7,273 nt of DNA from contig JAJQCL010000074.1 in assembly GCA_021202715.1 (NCBI GenBank), positions 12,403 to 19,675 of the forward strand, written 5' to 3'. The notes below the pieces were generated by a model. The model was not told where the DNA came from and searched no databases. It worked only from the letters and a program-made list of their open reading frames with translations. This document shows positions 1 through 6,238 of this stretch, one piece after another. Position 1 is the stretch's first letter; every line of letters starts with the position of its first letter. This DNA is from Lachnospiraceae bacterium. GTDB taxonomy: Bacteria > Bacillota > Clostridia > Lachnospirales > Lachnospiraceae. A program made the translations under genes and the position numbers.

Positions 1-871
1 GCATCACCATGGCAAATACGAAAGCCACATACAGAACGCTGCCGCGAACCGCCGGATAATCTCTGGCTTTAATGGCATTGACCATGTAGGTGCCCAGCCC
101 CGGAATGGAGAAGACGGTTTCCGCCACCATGGCGCCGCCCAGCTGATGGCCGAACATGGAGCCGATCTGGGTGATGACCGGAATCAGCGCATTGCGGAAA
201 GCATGCTTATAAATGACCTTCCACTCGACCTGTCCCTTAGCCCGGGCCGTCGTCACGTAATCCTGGCGAATGACCTCCAGCATACTGGAACGCATCTGCC
301 GCGAGATCATGCCGACGCCACCGATACCGATGGCTGCGCAGGGCAGGATCAGATATTTGGGTCCTGAGAAACCGCTGGCCGGAAGCAGTCCCAGTTTCAG
401 AGCGAAAAGAAGCGAGAGCATCAGGCCAAACCAGAACCCCGGCATGGACACACCCATGAGTGAGACGGCCATGGCCGTGTTGTCCTTCCAGGTTGACTGA
501 TTCACCGCCGCAATCACCCCCAGGGGGATTCCCAGTCCTGCCGCGATCAGAATGGCAAGACATGCCACCTGCACCGTATTCAGGAAGCGGGAAGCGATCT
601 CTGAGGATACATCCAGTTTTGTCTGATAAGACTGCCCCAGATCATGATTCACTACCACATCATACACATAGCGTCCGAACTGAACCAGAAATGGATCGTT
701 GAGTCCCATCTCATCCCGCAGCGCCTCTACCTGCTCCTCCGTCGCCTCGTCGCTGAGAAGAGAGCGGGCCGGATCACCCGGACAGAACCACATGATGGTA
801 AAGATGAGGAATGTCACGCCCAACAGCACGAAGATCATGTTGAAGAGGCGTTTTACTATGTAACGTATCAT
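1..871 (-). CDS. Peptide/nickel-type ABC transporter permease, DppB/OppB family (3' end outside window)
   Basis: Inner-membrane permease of a binding-protein-dependent ABC importer, of the family that moves dipeptides, oligopeptides or nickel. The start ATG is at 871, preceded by AAGGAG at 878-883 with a 6-base gap. The 290 visible residues open with MIRYIVKRLF and a hydrophobic helix at about 10-29, followed by the family-typical PGDPA segment (31-35). Further hydrophobic segments lie near 101-123, 134-160, 174-190 and 230-256. The cytoplasmic EAA-type loop that contacts the ATPase is clear at about 205-235: DYVTTARAKG, then HAFRNALIPVIT. ETVFSIPGLG (251-260) is also conserved. The family usually runs to about 305-320 residues, so only a short C-terminal piece is missing. 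The second permease, ATPases and binding protein would be expected further left. The regulator at 1057-2688 is divergent and probably controls it. The family call is firm; the substrate cannot be told. Confidence 0.93.
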   Translation of the reverse strand, partial: MIRYIVKRLFNMIFVLLGVTFLIFTIMWFCPGDPARSLLSDEATEEQVEALRDEMGLNDPFLVQFGRYVYDVVVNHDLGQSYQTKLDVSSEIASRFLNTVQVACLAILIAAGLGIPLGVIAAVNQSTWKDNTAMAVSLMGVSMPGFWFGLMLSLLFALKLGLLPASGFSGPKYLILPCAAIGIGGVGMISRQMRSSMLEVIRQDYVTTARAKGQVEWKVIYKHAFRNALIPVITQIGSMFGHQLGGAMVAETVFSIPGLGTYMVNAIKARDYPAVRGSVLYVAFVFAMVM

Positions 872-877
872 ATTCTT

Positions 878-883
878 CTCCTT
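878..883 (-). promoter_or_regulatory. Ribosome binding site of the permease gene
   Basis: AAGGAG read on the minus strand, 6 bases before the ATG at 871. It supports this start, which also matches the usual N-terminus of DppB-type permeases. Confidence 0.8.
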
Positions 884-913
884 ACTGCTTCTTTCAGCGG
901 TTTTGATGTTTTG

Positions 914-942
914 ATTTTAGCACGCGCCTACTGACCGTAAAA
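914..942 (-). promoter_or_regulatory. Probable promoter of the permease operon (good extended -10, poor -35)
   Basis: On the minus strand TAAAAT (914-919) is preceded by TGC, giving an extended -10 box. At 17 bases upstream only TTTTAC-like sequence is present, a poor match to TTGACA. Such a promoter often depends on an activator. A pair of direct repeats at 936-972 overlaps and lies just upstream of the -35 region, where an AraC-type activator would bind. The transcription start is inferred to be about base 907, giving a leader of about 35 bases. Confidence 0.5.
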
Positions 943-972
943 CGGACAAAGCAACGCTAAAAAGTGGACAAA
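936..972. repeat. Spaced direct repeat, candidate operator of the AraC-type regulator
   Basis: Two similar half-sites read on the plus strand: CGTAAAACGGACAAA at 936-950 and CGCTAAAAAGTGGACAAA at 955-972. The shared core GGACAAA recurs with a 22-base offset (944 and 966), about two helical turns. AraC-family proteins commonly bind two direct half-sites about 21 bases apart, because each HTH pair reads one face of the DNA. A shorter GACAA match at 1009-1013, 42 bases further on, falls in the -35 region of the regulator's own promoter. The repeat is visible directly; its role as operator is inferred from position. Confidence 0.4.
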
Positions 973-1006
973 TTTCCGCTGTTATTTCTGGAATTAAATT
1001 TGAATA

Positions 1007-1034
1007 TAGACAATCACTATTTTTATTTTATAAT
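1007..1034 (+). promoter_or_regulatory. Sigma-A-type promoter of the AraC-family regulator
   Basis: TAGACA (1007-1012), a 16-base spacer and a perfect TATAAT (1029-1034). Transcription would begin near 1041, leaving a leader of only about 15 bases that is almost entirely the ribosome binding site. The surrounding AT-rich sequence contrasts with the GC-rich genes around it. The -35 box shares the GACAA string of the candidate operator, which would fit autoregulation. Confidence 0.65.
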
Positions 1035-1041
1035 GTTTTCC

Positions 1042-1050
1042 AAGGGGGAG
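1042..1050 (+). promoter_or_regulatory. Ribosome binding site deciding the regulator's start
   Basis: AAGGGGGAG, 6 bases before the ATG at 1057. The open frame extends upstream to an ATG at 964, but that stretch contains the promoter and has no comparable site, so 1057 is the likely start. Confidence 0.8.
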
Positions 1051-1056
1051 TCAGAC

Positions 1057-2688
1057 ATGAATCTGCTGATCTACGAGAAATCAGAAAAATTAGGAAAAGA
1101 AATCTACGCCACCGCGATGAAGAGCAATCTCTTCTATCAGATTCGCTGCGGACAGTCCGGAAGTCTTTTTTCCAAAATGGAAGATCTCCATCCACACCTG
1201 ATCGTCGTCGCGATCGAGCTCATCCGGGAAGATATTCCCTACCGGCTGAACCGACTTTCCGCCATGTATCCAGGCTGTGCTTTTCTTGTGACCGGGGGCA
1301 TGGAGAACTACACGTCTCTTTTGGCCGCACTGCGCTCCGGCGCTGTCAGTTTCATTCTCCGTCCTTTCGCGGAGATCAGCATCCATACGGCCCTGCAGAA
1401 CGCCGTCGCCCGTATCCTGACCATGCCCCCGGAGACGTCGGAGGAGATCGGCTTCGAACAGGCCGAGAGTCAGGCCGAGCTTCACCGGATCAAAGCAGAA
1501 AAGCTCCTCTTTTCCATGATCAATACGGACAACCCGTCCGTATTTCTTTACAGAGATCTTTGTTCGTTCGCCCCGGAGTATAACAGCTACCACCAGTGCC
1601 GTGTCTGGATTCTGGCTGCGGAGCATCTTCCCCTGTACAGCATGACGGAAGGATCCGGCCTGGCCTCCTCCGCGCTGGCCCGACTGATGAATAACCTGAT
1701 GATGCAGAATCACGCCGGCGTCGCCATCTCCGGTCTGAAGAGCTCGGGCGAATTTTCGCTTTTTTTCTTTCAGGATCTGGATAACAGCGATGCCCTCTGC
1801 CGGTCCATTTGCATGGAGGTGCGCAACCTGACCGGTCTTCTTCTCCATGTGGGACTGGGACCAGTCAAAAAATTCCCGGAGGAGGTGCAGGCCAGCGCCG
1901 ACATCGCGCGAATCCACGCCAAATCCTTCAACCTTCTGAAACCGTCCCCTTCCACCATCACTCGCTGCGATCCACGCTACAAGACGCTCCCTTATAATTT
2001 TTCCCGCCTGGAGCAGAATCTGTATGCCGCTCTCCTGACGGGAAACAGTTCCACCATTCGTCATCAGGCGCATGACTTCACTGCCACCATCATCGAGCAG
2101 GAGTTCCTGTGTATCCGACAAATGGAACGGCTGCGTCTGATTTATCATGGAATGCGCACGAACTGGATTGAAAGTTTTCGCGTTCTGTACGCGGAAGCGG
2201 CGCAGGAGTTGTACTCTCCGGCCTTCGTATTCCGGCTTCCCTACGACGAAACCGGCGCTTTCTCCGCCGATCTCTTTGAACAGTACCTGACCGACGATCT
2301 GATGGCGGTCTCCCGCTTCATTCTGGCTCTGTCCGCCCCGTCCCGGCTGGATAAGCATTTTCTCCAGTCGGTCCATGAATACGTGTATAAAAATTATACG
2401 GAGGATCTGTCCCTGAAACAGCTTGCTCAGCAGTTTTCTGTTTCACCCAATTACCTCTCCTCCGCTTTTAAGAAGAAATACAACATCAGCCTGCTGAATT
2501 ATATCCACGAACTGCGCCTGACCCAGGCCAAAGAGCTGCTGGGAGATCCCAGCCTCAGCATCCAGGATGTCTCGCACGCCGTCGGTTTCTCCGACGCCAA
2601 ATATTTTTCCCGCCTCTTCCAGAAAAAAGAAGGGATCTCTCCCCGTGAATACCGGAAGAATTTGCTGGAAGGAACGCAGGGCCTCTGA
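1057..2688 (+). CDS. AraC-family transcriptional regulator, YesN-like, with a degenerate receiver domain
   Basis: A 543-residue DNA-binding protein. Residues 1-120 have the length and secondary-structure pattern of a response-regulator receiver, but the key residues are gone. The phospho-acceptor Asp position in HLIVVAIEL is Ala52, the acidic pair after strand 1 reads Glu7-Lys8, and the usual Lys of the LKPF-type turn is Arg102. Thr79 (FLVTG) is retained. Residues of about 175-300 resemble the GGDEF-like middle domain of YesN/CdaR-type regulators (LLLHVGLGP at 261-269). Residues of about 431-540 form a clear AraC DNA-binding domain with two HTH units: LSLKQLAQQFSVSPNYLSSAF (451-471) and SIQDVSHAVGFSDAKYFSRLF (501-521). 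It is divergent from the permease and probably controls it, perhaps also itself. Loss of the phosphorylation site suggests control by a ligand, a protein partner or expression level rather than a kinase. No histidine kinase is in view. The AraC call is firm; the regulon is inferred. Confidence 0.92.
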   Translation: MNLLIYEKSEKLGKEIYATAMKSNLFYQIRCGQSGSLFSKMEDLHPHLIVVAIELIREDIPYRLNRLSAMYPGCAFLVTGGMENYTSLLAALRSGAVSFILRPFAEISIHTALQNAVARILTMPPETSEEIGFEQAESQAELHRIKAEKLLFSMINTDNPSVFLYRDLCSFAPEYNSYHQCRVWILAAEHLPLYSMTEGSGLASSALARLMNNLMMQNHAGVAISGLKSSGEFSLFFFQDLDNSDALCRSICMEVRNLTGLLLHVGLGPVKKFPEEVQASADIARIHAKSFNLLKPSPSTITRCDPRYKTLPYNFSRLEQNLYAALLTGNSSTIRHQAHDFTATIIEQEFLCIRQMERLRLIYHGMRTNWIESFRVLYAEAAQELYSPAFVFRLPYDETGAFSADLFEQYLTDDLMAVSRFILALSAPSRLDKHFLQSVHEYVYKNYTEDLSLKQLAQQFSVSPNYLSSAFKKKYNISLLNYIHELRLTQAKELLGDPSLSIQDVSHAVGFSDAKYFSRLFQKKEGISPREYRKNLLEGTQGL

Positions 2689-2690
2689 AT

Positions 2691-2722
2691 CGAGCAGGAG
2701 GCGGCTTGTCGTCTCCTGCTCG
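2691..2722. repeat. Strong hairpin directly after the regulator gene
   Basis: CGAGCAGGAG (2691-2700) is exactly complementary to CTCCTGCTCG (2713-2722). The stem extends inward to about 14 pairs, including two G-U, around a CTTG loop. It begins 2 bases after the stop codon. No T-run follows on either strand, so it is not a canonical intrinsic terminator. It could stabilise the 3' end of the mRNA or act as a terminator with factor help. Confidence 0.6.
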
Positions 2723-2729
2723 CCTGCGC

Positions 2730-2771
2730 CGACCGCGTATGGCGTAAGCCATAAAACTCATTTCGCGGTCG
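2730..2771. repeat. Nested palindrome, possible dispersed intergenic element
   Basis: The outer arms CGACCGCG (2730-2737) and CGCGGTCG (2764-2771) are exact complements. Inside lies a second perfect hairpin, TATGGC-GTAA-GCCATA (2738-2753), then a 10-base unpaired A/T-rich piece (2754-2763). The structure is compact, lacks a T-run and is not part of a recognisable gene. Such short nested palindromes are often multicopy in bacterial genomes, but copy number cannot be seen from one window. Confidence 0.5.
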
Positions 2772-2786
2772 TGCACATATAGACAG

Positions 2787-2827
2787 AAAAAGCCTGTCTC
2801 GCATCCACGACGGATTGAGACAGGCTT
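2787..2827 (-). terminator. Rho-independent terminator of the gatCAB operon
   Basis: On the minus strand the arm AAGCCTGTCTC (2817-2827) pairs over 11 bases with GAGACAGGCTT (2790-2800). An inner ATCC/GGAT helix tops the stem. It is followed by a run of T (2787-2791), then CTGT. It lies 21 bases past the gatB stop codon. On the plus strand the same hairpin is followed by a less regular T-containing stretch, so it may also weakly stop transcription from the regulator. Confidence 0.85.
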
Positions 2828-2848
2828 CATCTAATTTCCGGGAGCCCC

Positions 2849-4282
2849 TTACCCCTCCAGCAGTTCCTTCAGGATCGCGTTTACCTTCGCCGGGTCGGCC
2901 TGGCCCTTCATGGCTTTCATCGTCTGGCCCACCAGGAAACCGGCGGCCTTCTTCTTGCCGCCCCGGTAATCCGCCACGGACTGCGGGTTCTTCGCCACGA
3001 TCTCTTCGATGACGGAGCGCAGGGCACCGTCGTCGCTGACCATACCGAGCCCCTTCTCCTCCACGTAGGCGACCGGATCGATGTCATGATAGAAAATCTC
3101 CTCGAAGACCTCCCTGGCCGTGCCGCGGTTGATCTTTCCCTCCTCCAGAAGCGTGATCAGCCCCGCCAGATGCTCCGGTGAGAAGGCCAGCTCCTCCGGC
3201 GTCTGGTTATTCTCCTTCAGCAGCCGCATGGTATCCACCATCAGCCAGTTGGAAACCTCCTTGGGCTTCTTCCCCAGAGCGATCACCGCCTCGAAGAGAT
3301 CGGCCATCCGCTTGGACTCGGTCAGGATCCCGATGTCATAGTCAGGAATATCATATTCTTCTTTGTAGCGAACCATCTTCGCCTCACGGAACTCCGGCTG
3401 CGCGGCGCGGATTTCCTCCAGCCAGGCATCGTCGATCACCACGGGCACCAGATCGGGCTCCGGGAAATAGCGATAGTCCTGCGCGTCCTCCTTGGAGCGC
3501 ATGGCGTAGGAATAGCCGCCCGCATCGTCCCATCTGCGGGTCTCCTGAATCACGGGCTCCCCGGCCTCCAGCAGATCGATCTGACGGTTTTTCTCCCCCT
3601 CGATGGCCCGGGCGATGGCCTTGAAGGAGTTCAGGTTCTTCATCTCCGTGCGGGTGCCGAGCTTCTCACTCCCCACCTCACGCACAGACAGGTTCACATC
3701 GGCCCGCATGGAACCCTCCTGCAGCTTGCAGTCGGAAGCGCCCAGATACTGAATCCGCAGGCGCAGCGTCTCCAGATAGGCGATGACCTCCTCGGCGGAG
3801 CGCATATCCGGCTCCGAGACGATCTCGATCAGCGGCACGCCGCTGCGGTTGAAATCCACCAGCGAGCAGTCCAGCCACTCGTCATGGATCAGCTTTCCGG
3901 CGTCCTCCTCCATATGAATCTCGTGAATGCCGATGGATTTGGGGCCGTTCTCCGTCTCAATGTCCACATGTCCGTTGCGGCAGATGGGCAGATAGAGCTG
4001 GGAGATCTGGTAATTCTGCGGGTTATCCGGGTAGAAATAATTCTTGCGGTCAAATTTCCCGTTGCGCGTGATCTCGCAGTTCGTAGCCAGGCCCACGGCC
4101 ACGGCATATTCCACGACCTTCCGGTTCAGGACCGGCAGAGATCCGGGCATTCCGGTGCAGACCGGACAGGTGTGCGTATTGGGTGCGCCGCCGAACGCGG
4201 TGCTGCAGGAGCAGAAGATCTTTGTCTTCGTGGCCAGCTCCACATGAACCTCCAGGCCAATGACGGTCTCGTATTCTCTCAT
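2849..4282 (-). CDS. gatB: Aspartyl/glutamyl-tRNA amidotransferase subunit B
   Basis: GatB binds the misacylated tRNA (Glu-tRNA(Gln) or Asp-tRNA(Asn)), activates the aminoacyl side chain with ATP and transfers ammonia delivered from GatA. With the ATG at 4282 the protein has 477 residues, the usual family length. The N-terminus MREYETVIGLEVHVEL is the standard GatB opening. Cys24, Cys26, Cys39 and Cys42 (CSCSTAFGG...CPVC) form the zinc-binding set found in many GatB proteins. FDRKNYFYPDNPQNYQISQ is the conserved catalytic-core signature. The C-terminal part is the helical GatB/YqeY-like domain that grips tRNA. A GTG at 4291 is in frame and overlaps the gatA stop as GTGA, but the AAGGGAG at 4293-4299 is only 1 base from it and 10 bases from the ATG, so the ATG is preferred. 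The operon order gatC-gatA-gatB is the common one. Identification is certain; Gln versus Asn specificity is not. Confidence 0.97.
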   Translation of the reverse strand: MREYETVIGLEVHVELATKTKIFCSCSTAFGGAPNTHTCPVCTGMPGSLPVLNRKVVEYAVAVGLATNCEITRNGKFDRKNYFYPDNPQNYQISQLYLPICRNGHVDIETENGPKSIGIHEIHMEEDAGKLIHDEWLDCSLVDFNRSGVPLIEIVSEPDMRSAEEVIAYLETLRLRIQYLGASDCKLQEGSMRADVNLSVREVGSEKLGTRTEMKNLNSFKAIARAIEGEKNRQIDLLEAGEPVIQETRRWDDAGGYSYAMRSKEDAQDYRYFPEPDLVPVVIDDAWLEEIRAAQPEFREAKMVRYKEEYDIPDYDIGILTESKRMADLFEAVIALGKKPKEVSNWLMVDTMRLLKENNQTPEELAFSPEHLAGLITLLEEGKINRGTAREVFEEIFYHDIDPVAYVEEKGLGMVSDDGALRSVIEEIVAKNPQSVADYRGGKKKAAGFLVGQTMKAMKGQADPAKVNAILKELLEG

Positions 4283-4287
4283 CTTCC

Positions 4288-5763
4288 TCACTCTCCCTTC
4301 GAACGCCCGGCGGCGGGATACGGCAGCGGCTCCCGCGCCTGCTCGTAGCTGTACGCAGCCTGAATCAGCTTCTTCTCCTGGAAACAGTCCCCGATGAGCT
4401 GCATACCGATGGGAAGTCCCTTTGCATCCATACCGCAGGGAACGGAAATGCCCGGCAGTCCGGCCAGATTCACGGAAATCGTATAAATGTCGCCCAGATA
4501 CATCTGCAGCGGATTCTGCAGGCTCTCACCCAGGCGGGGCGCCGTCGTGGGCGCGGCCGGCGCCAGGATCATATCATATTTGGCGAAAGCCCGGTCGAAT
4601 TCCTGTTTGATCAGCGCCTTGGTGCGCAGCGCTTTCAGATAATAGGCGTCATAATACCCGGAGCTGAGGACGAAGGAGCCCAGCATGATCCGCCGCTTTA
4701 CCTCCGGGCCGAAGCCCTCGGAGCGGGTCTTCTTATACATATTGTGGAGCCCCTCATACTGCTCTGTGCGGTAACCGTATTTCACGCCGTCGAAGCGGGC
4801 CAGATTCGAGCTGGCCTCCGCCGACGCGATGACATAGTAAGCAGGAATCGCATAGTCCACCAGCCCCAGATCGAATTCCTCCAGGATCGCTCCCTTCTCC
4901 TCCAGGACGTGCGCCGCAGCCAGAATCGCGCTTTTCACCTCGGGATCCAGTCCCTCCCCGAAATAACCGCGGGGGATGCCGATTCGTATACCCCGCACAT
5001 CATCCACCAGCGCGGTCGTAAAGTCCGTGTCCTCCCGGGCAATGGAGGTGCTGTCGCGCTCATCGTGTGCGGCCAGCATCGTCAGCAGCGCGGCACAGTC
5101 GGTCACGTCCCGGGCAATGGGTCCGATCTGATCCAGCGACGACCCATAGGCAATCAATCCATACCGGGAAATCGTTCCGTAGGTCGGCTTCATCCCGGTC
5201 ACGCCGCAGAAGGAGCTGGGCTGACGAATGGAGCCGCCGGTATCAGAACCCAGGGCGCAGACCGCCTCCCCGGCCGCCACCGCCGCGCAGGAGCCGCCGG
5301 AGGAACCGCCGGGCACATGGTCCGTATTCCAGGGGTTGCGCGTCACACCAAAAGCGGAGGTCTCCGTCGTACTCCCCATGGCGAATTCGTCCATGTTCGT
5401 CTTCCCCAGGATCACCATACCGGCTTCCCGCAGGCGGGTCACCGCCCCCGCGTCGTAAGGGGGCACAAAATTATAGAGAATCTTCGAACTGCAGGTTGTT
5501 TTCAGGCCCTCCGTACAGATATTGTCCTTCACGGCGATGGGAACCCCGGCCAGAGGTCCTGTCAGAGTCCCGTCATCGATCTGCGCCTGAACCCGGGCGG
5601 CCTCCCGCCGCGCGCCCTCGGCATCCACCGTCACAAAGCCGTGCACCGTCTCTTCTTTCGCTTCGATCTCCGCCAGCGCCGCCTCCACGGCCTCAAGGAC
5701 ACCGATCTCCCCGGCGCGTATTTTTTTCGATAGCTCAACCGCTGTATAGTCTGTCGTCTTCAT
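4288..5763 (-). CDS. gatA: Aspartyl/glutamyl-tRNA amidotransferase subunit A (glutaminase subunit)
   Basis: GatA is the amidase-signature subunit that hydrolyses glutamine and channels the ammonia to GatB. The start at 5763 follows GGGGAGG (5769-5775) by 5 bases and gives 491 residues, close to the family norm. The Ser-cis-Ser-Lys catalytic triad is intact: Lys79 in IAVKDNI, Ser154 in PGGSSGGS and Ser178 in GSDTGGSIR. The numbering coincides with that known for the Staphylococcus aureus enzyme. The amidase-signature segment around 147-190 and the downstream GLIAYGSSLDQIGP are also typical. The frame opens further upstream to 5802, but that would overlap the end of gatC and lacks a ribosome binding site. 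The gene lies 13 bases after gatC, and its stop precedes the preferred gatB start by 5 bases, so the three are almost surely co-transcribed and translationally coupled. Confidence 0.97.
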   Translation of the reverse strand: MKTTDYTAVELSKKIRAGEIGVLEAVEAALAEIEAKEETVHGFVTVDAEGARREAARVQAQIDDGTLTGPLAGVPIAVKDNICTEGLKTTCSSKILYNFVPPYDAGAVTRLREAGMVILGKTNMDEFAMGSTTETSAFGVTRNPWNTDHVPGGSSGGSCAAVAAGEAVCALGSDTGGSIRQPSSFCGVTGMKPTYGTISRYGLIAYGSSLDQIGPIARDVTDCAALLTMLAAHDERDSTSIAREDTDFTTALVDDVRGIRIGIPRGYFGEGLDPEVKSAILAAAHVLEEKGAILEEFDLGLVDYAIPAYYVIASAEASSNLARFDGVKYGYRTEQYEGLHNMYKKTRSEGFGPEVKRRIMLGSFVLSSGYYDAYYLKALRTKALIKQEFDRAFAKYDMILAPAAPTTAPRLGESLQNPLQMYLGDIYTISVNLAGLPGISVPCGMDAKGLPIGMQLIGDCFQEKKLIQAAYSYEQAREPLPYPAAGRSKGE

Positions 5764-5768
5764 CGCAT

Positions 5769-5775
5769 CCTCCCC
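5769..5775 (-). promoter_or_regulatory. Ribosome binding site of gatA
   Basis: GGGGAGG in the 13-base gap after the gatC stop, 5 bases before the ATG at 5763. It decides the start against the in-frame ATG at 5802. Confidence 0.8.
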
Positions 5776-5776
5776 G

Positions 5777-6070
5777 TCACTCAACTGTCCTGGGAACCAC
5801 AAACTGTCCCTCGTGCTCCTCCGGCGCGTTGGACAGGATCTGCTCTCTCTGTTCCCCGTTCCGTACTACATCCTCGCGGAACACATTCTGCACCGGAAAG
5901 ACATGAGACATAGGCTCCACGCCGGAGGTATCCAGCTCGTTCAGCTGGTCGATATAATCCAGCATCTCAGCCATATCCTTCTTAGCGCGCTCCTTCTCCT
6001 CCGGCGACAGCTCCAGCTTCGCCAGAATTCCCACGTAATCAATGGTTTCATCTGTTATGATATTTGCCAT
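5777..6070 (-). CDS. gatC: Aspartyl/glutamyl-tRNA amidotransferase subunit C
   Basis: A 97-residue subunit that wraps around the GatA-GatB interface and stabilises the complex. The opening helix ITDETIDYVGILAKLELSPE, the segment MLDYIDQLNELDTSGVEPMSH and the C-terminal LSNAPEEHEGQFVVPRTVE are all hallmark GatC stretches. The start at 6070 follows AAGGAG (6077-6082) by 6 bases. The frame is open upstream to 6229, but that region is the T-box leader and its terminator, so the longer protein is rejected. It is the first gene of the gatCAB transcript and is probably controlled by transcription attenuation in its leader. Confidence 0.97.
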   Translation of the reverse strand: MANIITDETIDYVGILAKLELSPEEKERAKKDMAEMLDYIDQLNELDTSGVEPMSHVFPVQNVFREDVVRNGEQREQILSNAPEEHEGQFVVPRTVE

Positions 6071-6076
6071 GACACA

Positions 6077-6082
6077 CTCCTT
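6077..6082 (-). promoter_or_regulatory. Ribosome binding site of gatC
   Basis: AAGGAG, 6 bases before the ATG at 6070 and 21 bases past the T-run of the leader terminator. It is not hidden in the terminator stem, which supports control at transcription rather than translation. Confidence 0.85.
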
Positions 6083-6103
6083 TTTCTGCTGCACAGAGTT
6101 CAG

Positions 6104-6139
6104 AAACGCCCCGGCGCGTGCATACACGACACCGGGGCG
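6104..6139 (-). terminator. T-box-controlled intrinsic terminator before gatC
   Basis: On the minus strand CGCCCCGG (6132-6139) pairs exactly with CCGGGGCG (6107-6114). The upper part CGTG-TATG-CACG forms an inner helix. TTTCTG follows, a short and rather weak T-run. The left arm shares bases 6133-6139 with the 3' side of the antiterminator, so the two folds exclude each other. This is the expected switch between ending transcription and reading into gatCAB. Confidence 0.8.
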
Positions 6140-6233
6140 AATGTCATTCATCCGCAGTACCACCCGTCTCAGGACTCCCTCGTCCTCTCTGCTGGTAACG
6201 GCAGCCGCCCGCTTCCGGGCCATTTTCATTCGT
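6104..6233 (-). promoter_or_regulatory. T-box leader (tRNA-sensing riboswitch) of gatCAB, with a short atypical 5' part
   Basis: The T-box signature GGGTGGTACTGCGG (6152-6165, minus strand) differs by one base from the consensus GGGTGGTACCGCGG. It folds into a textbook antiterminator: CGGG (6163-6166) with CCCG (6133-6136), a 7-base bulge TGGTACT (6156-6162) whose TGGT would pair with the free ACCA end of uncharged tRNA, and a 7-pair helix GCGGATG/CATTCGC around AATGA. Upstream there are only about 67 bases back to the inferred transcription start. These suggest three small hairpins: GCCCG-GAAG-CGGGC, CTGC/GCAG and AGGAC/GTCCT. A normal Stem I with specifier loop is not recognisable, so the sensed tRNA cannot be read. 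T-boxes before gatCAB are known, for example in Clostridium acetobutylicum, where tRNA(Asn) and tRNA(Glu) are bound. The antiterminator is firm; full T-box function is less sure. Confidence 0.8.
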
Positions 6234-6238
6234 ACAAG

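Noticed and set aside
237..563. A 108-codon open frame on the minus strand within the permease gene
   Set aside because: It is in a different frame from the permease, whose membrane segments and EAA loop are continuous through this region.
964..1056. An upstream start of the AraC-family regulator at 964
   Set aside because: The stretch contains the TAGACA/TATAAT promoter, and the AAGGGGGAG at 1042-1050 points to the ATG at 1057.
1090..2376. A 428-codon open frame on the minus strand, antisense to the AraC-family regulator
   Set aside because: It lies wholly inside a well-recognised gene, its product is low-complexity with many Gly/Arg/Gln residues and no domain, and it has no ribosome binding site or promoter of its own.
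4744..5733. A 329-codon open frame on the plus strand, antisense to gatA
   Set aside because: It is a shadow of a GC-rich coding gene. Its product is His/Arg/Gly-rich without recognisable motifs, while the opposite strand encodes an intact GatA with its catalytic triad.
6071..6229. An N-terminal extension of gatC (start at 6229, 53 extra residues)
   Set aside because: The stretch is the T-box leader and terminator, lies at the inferred transcription start with no ribosome binding site, and GatC proteins begin at the residue encoded at 6070, which has a good AAGGAG.
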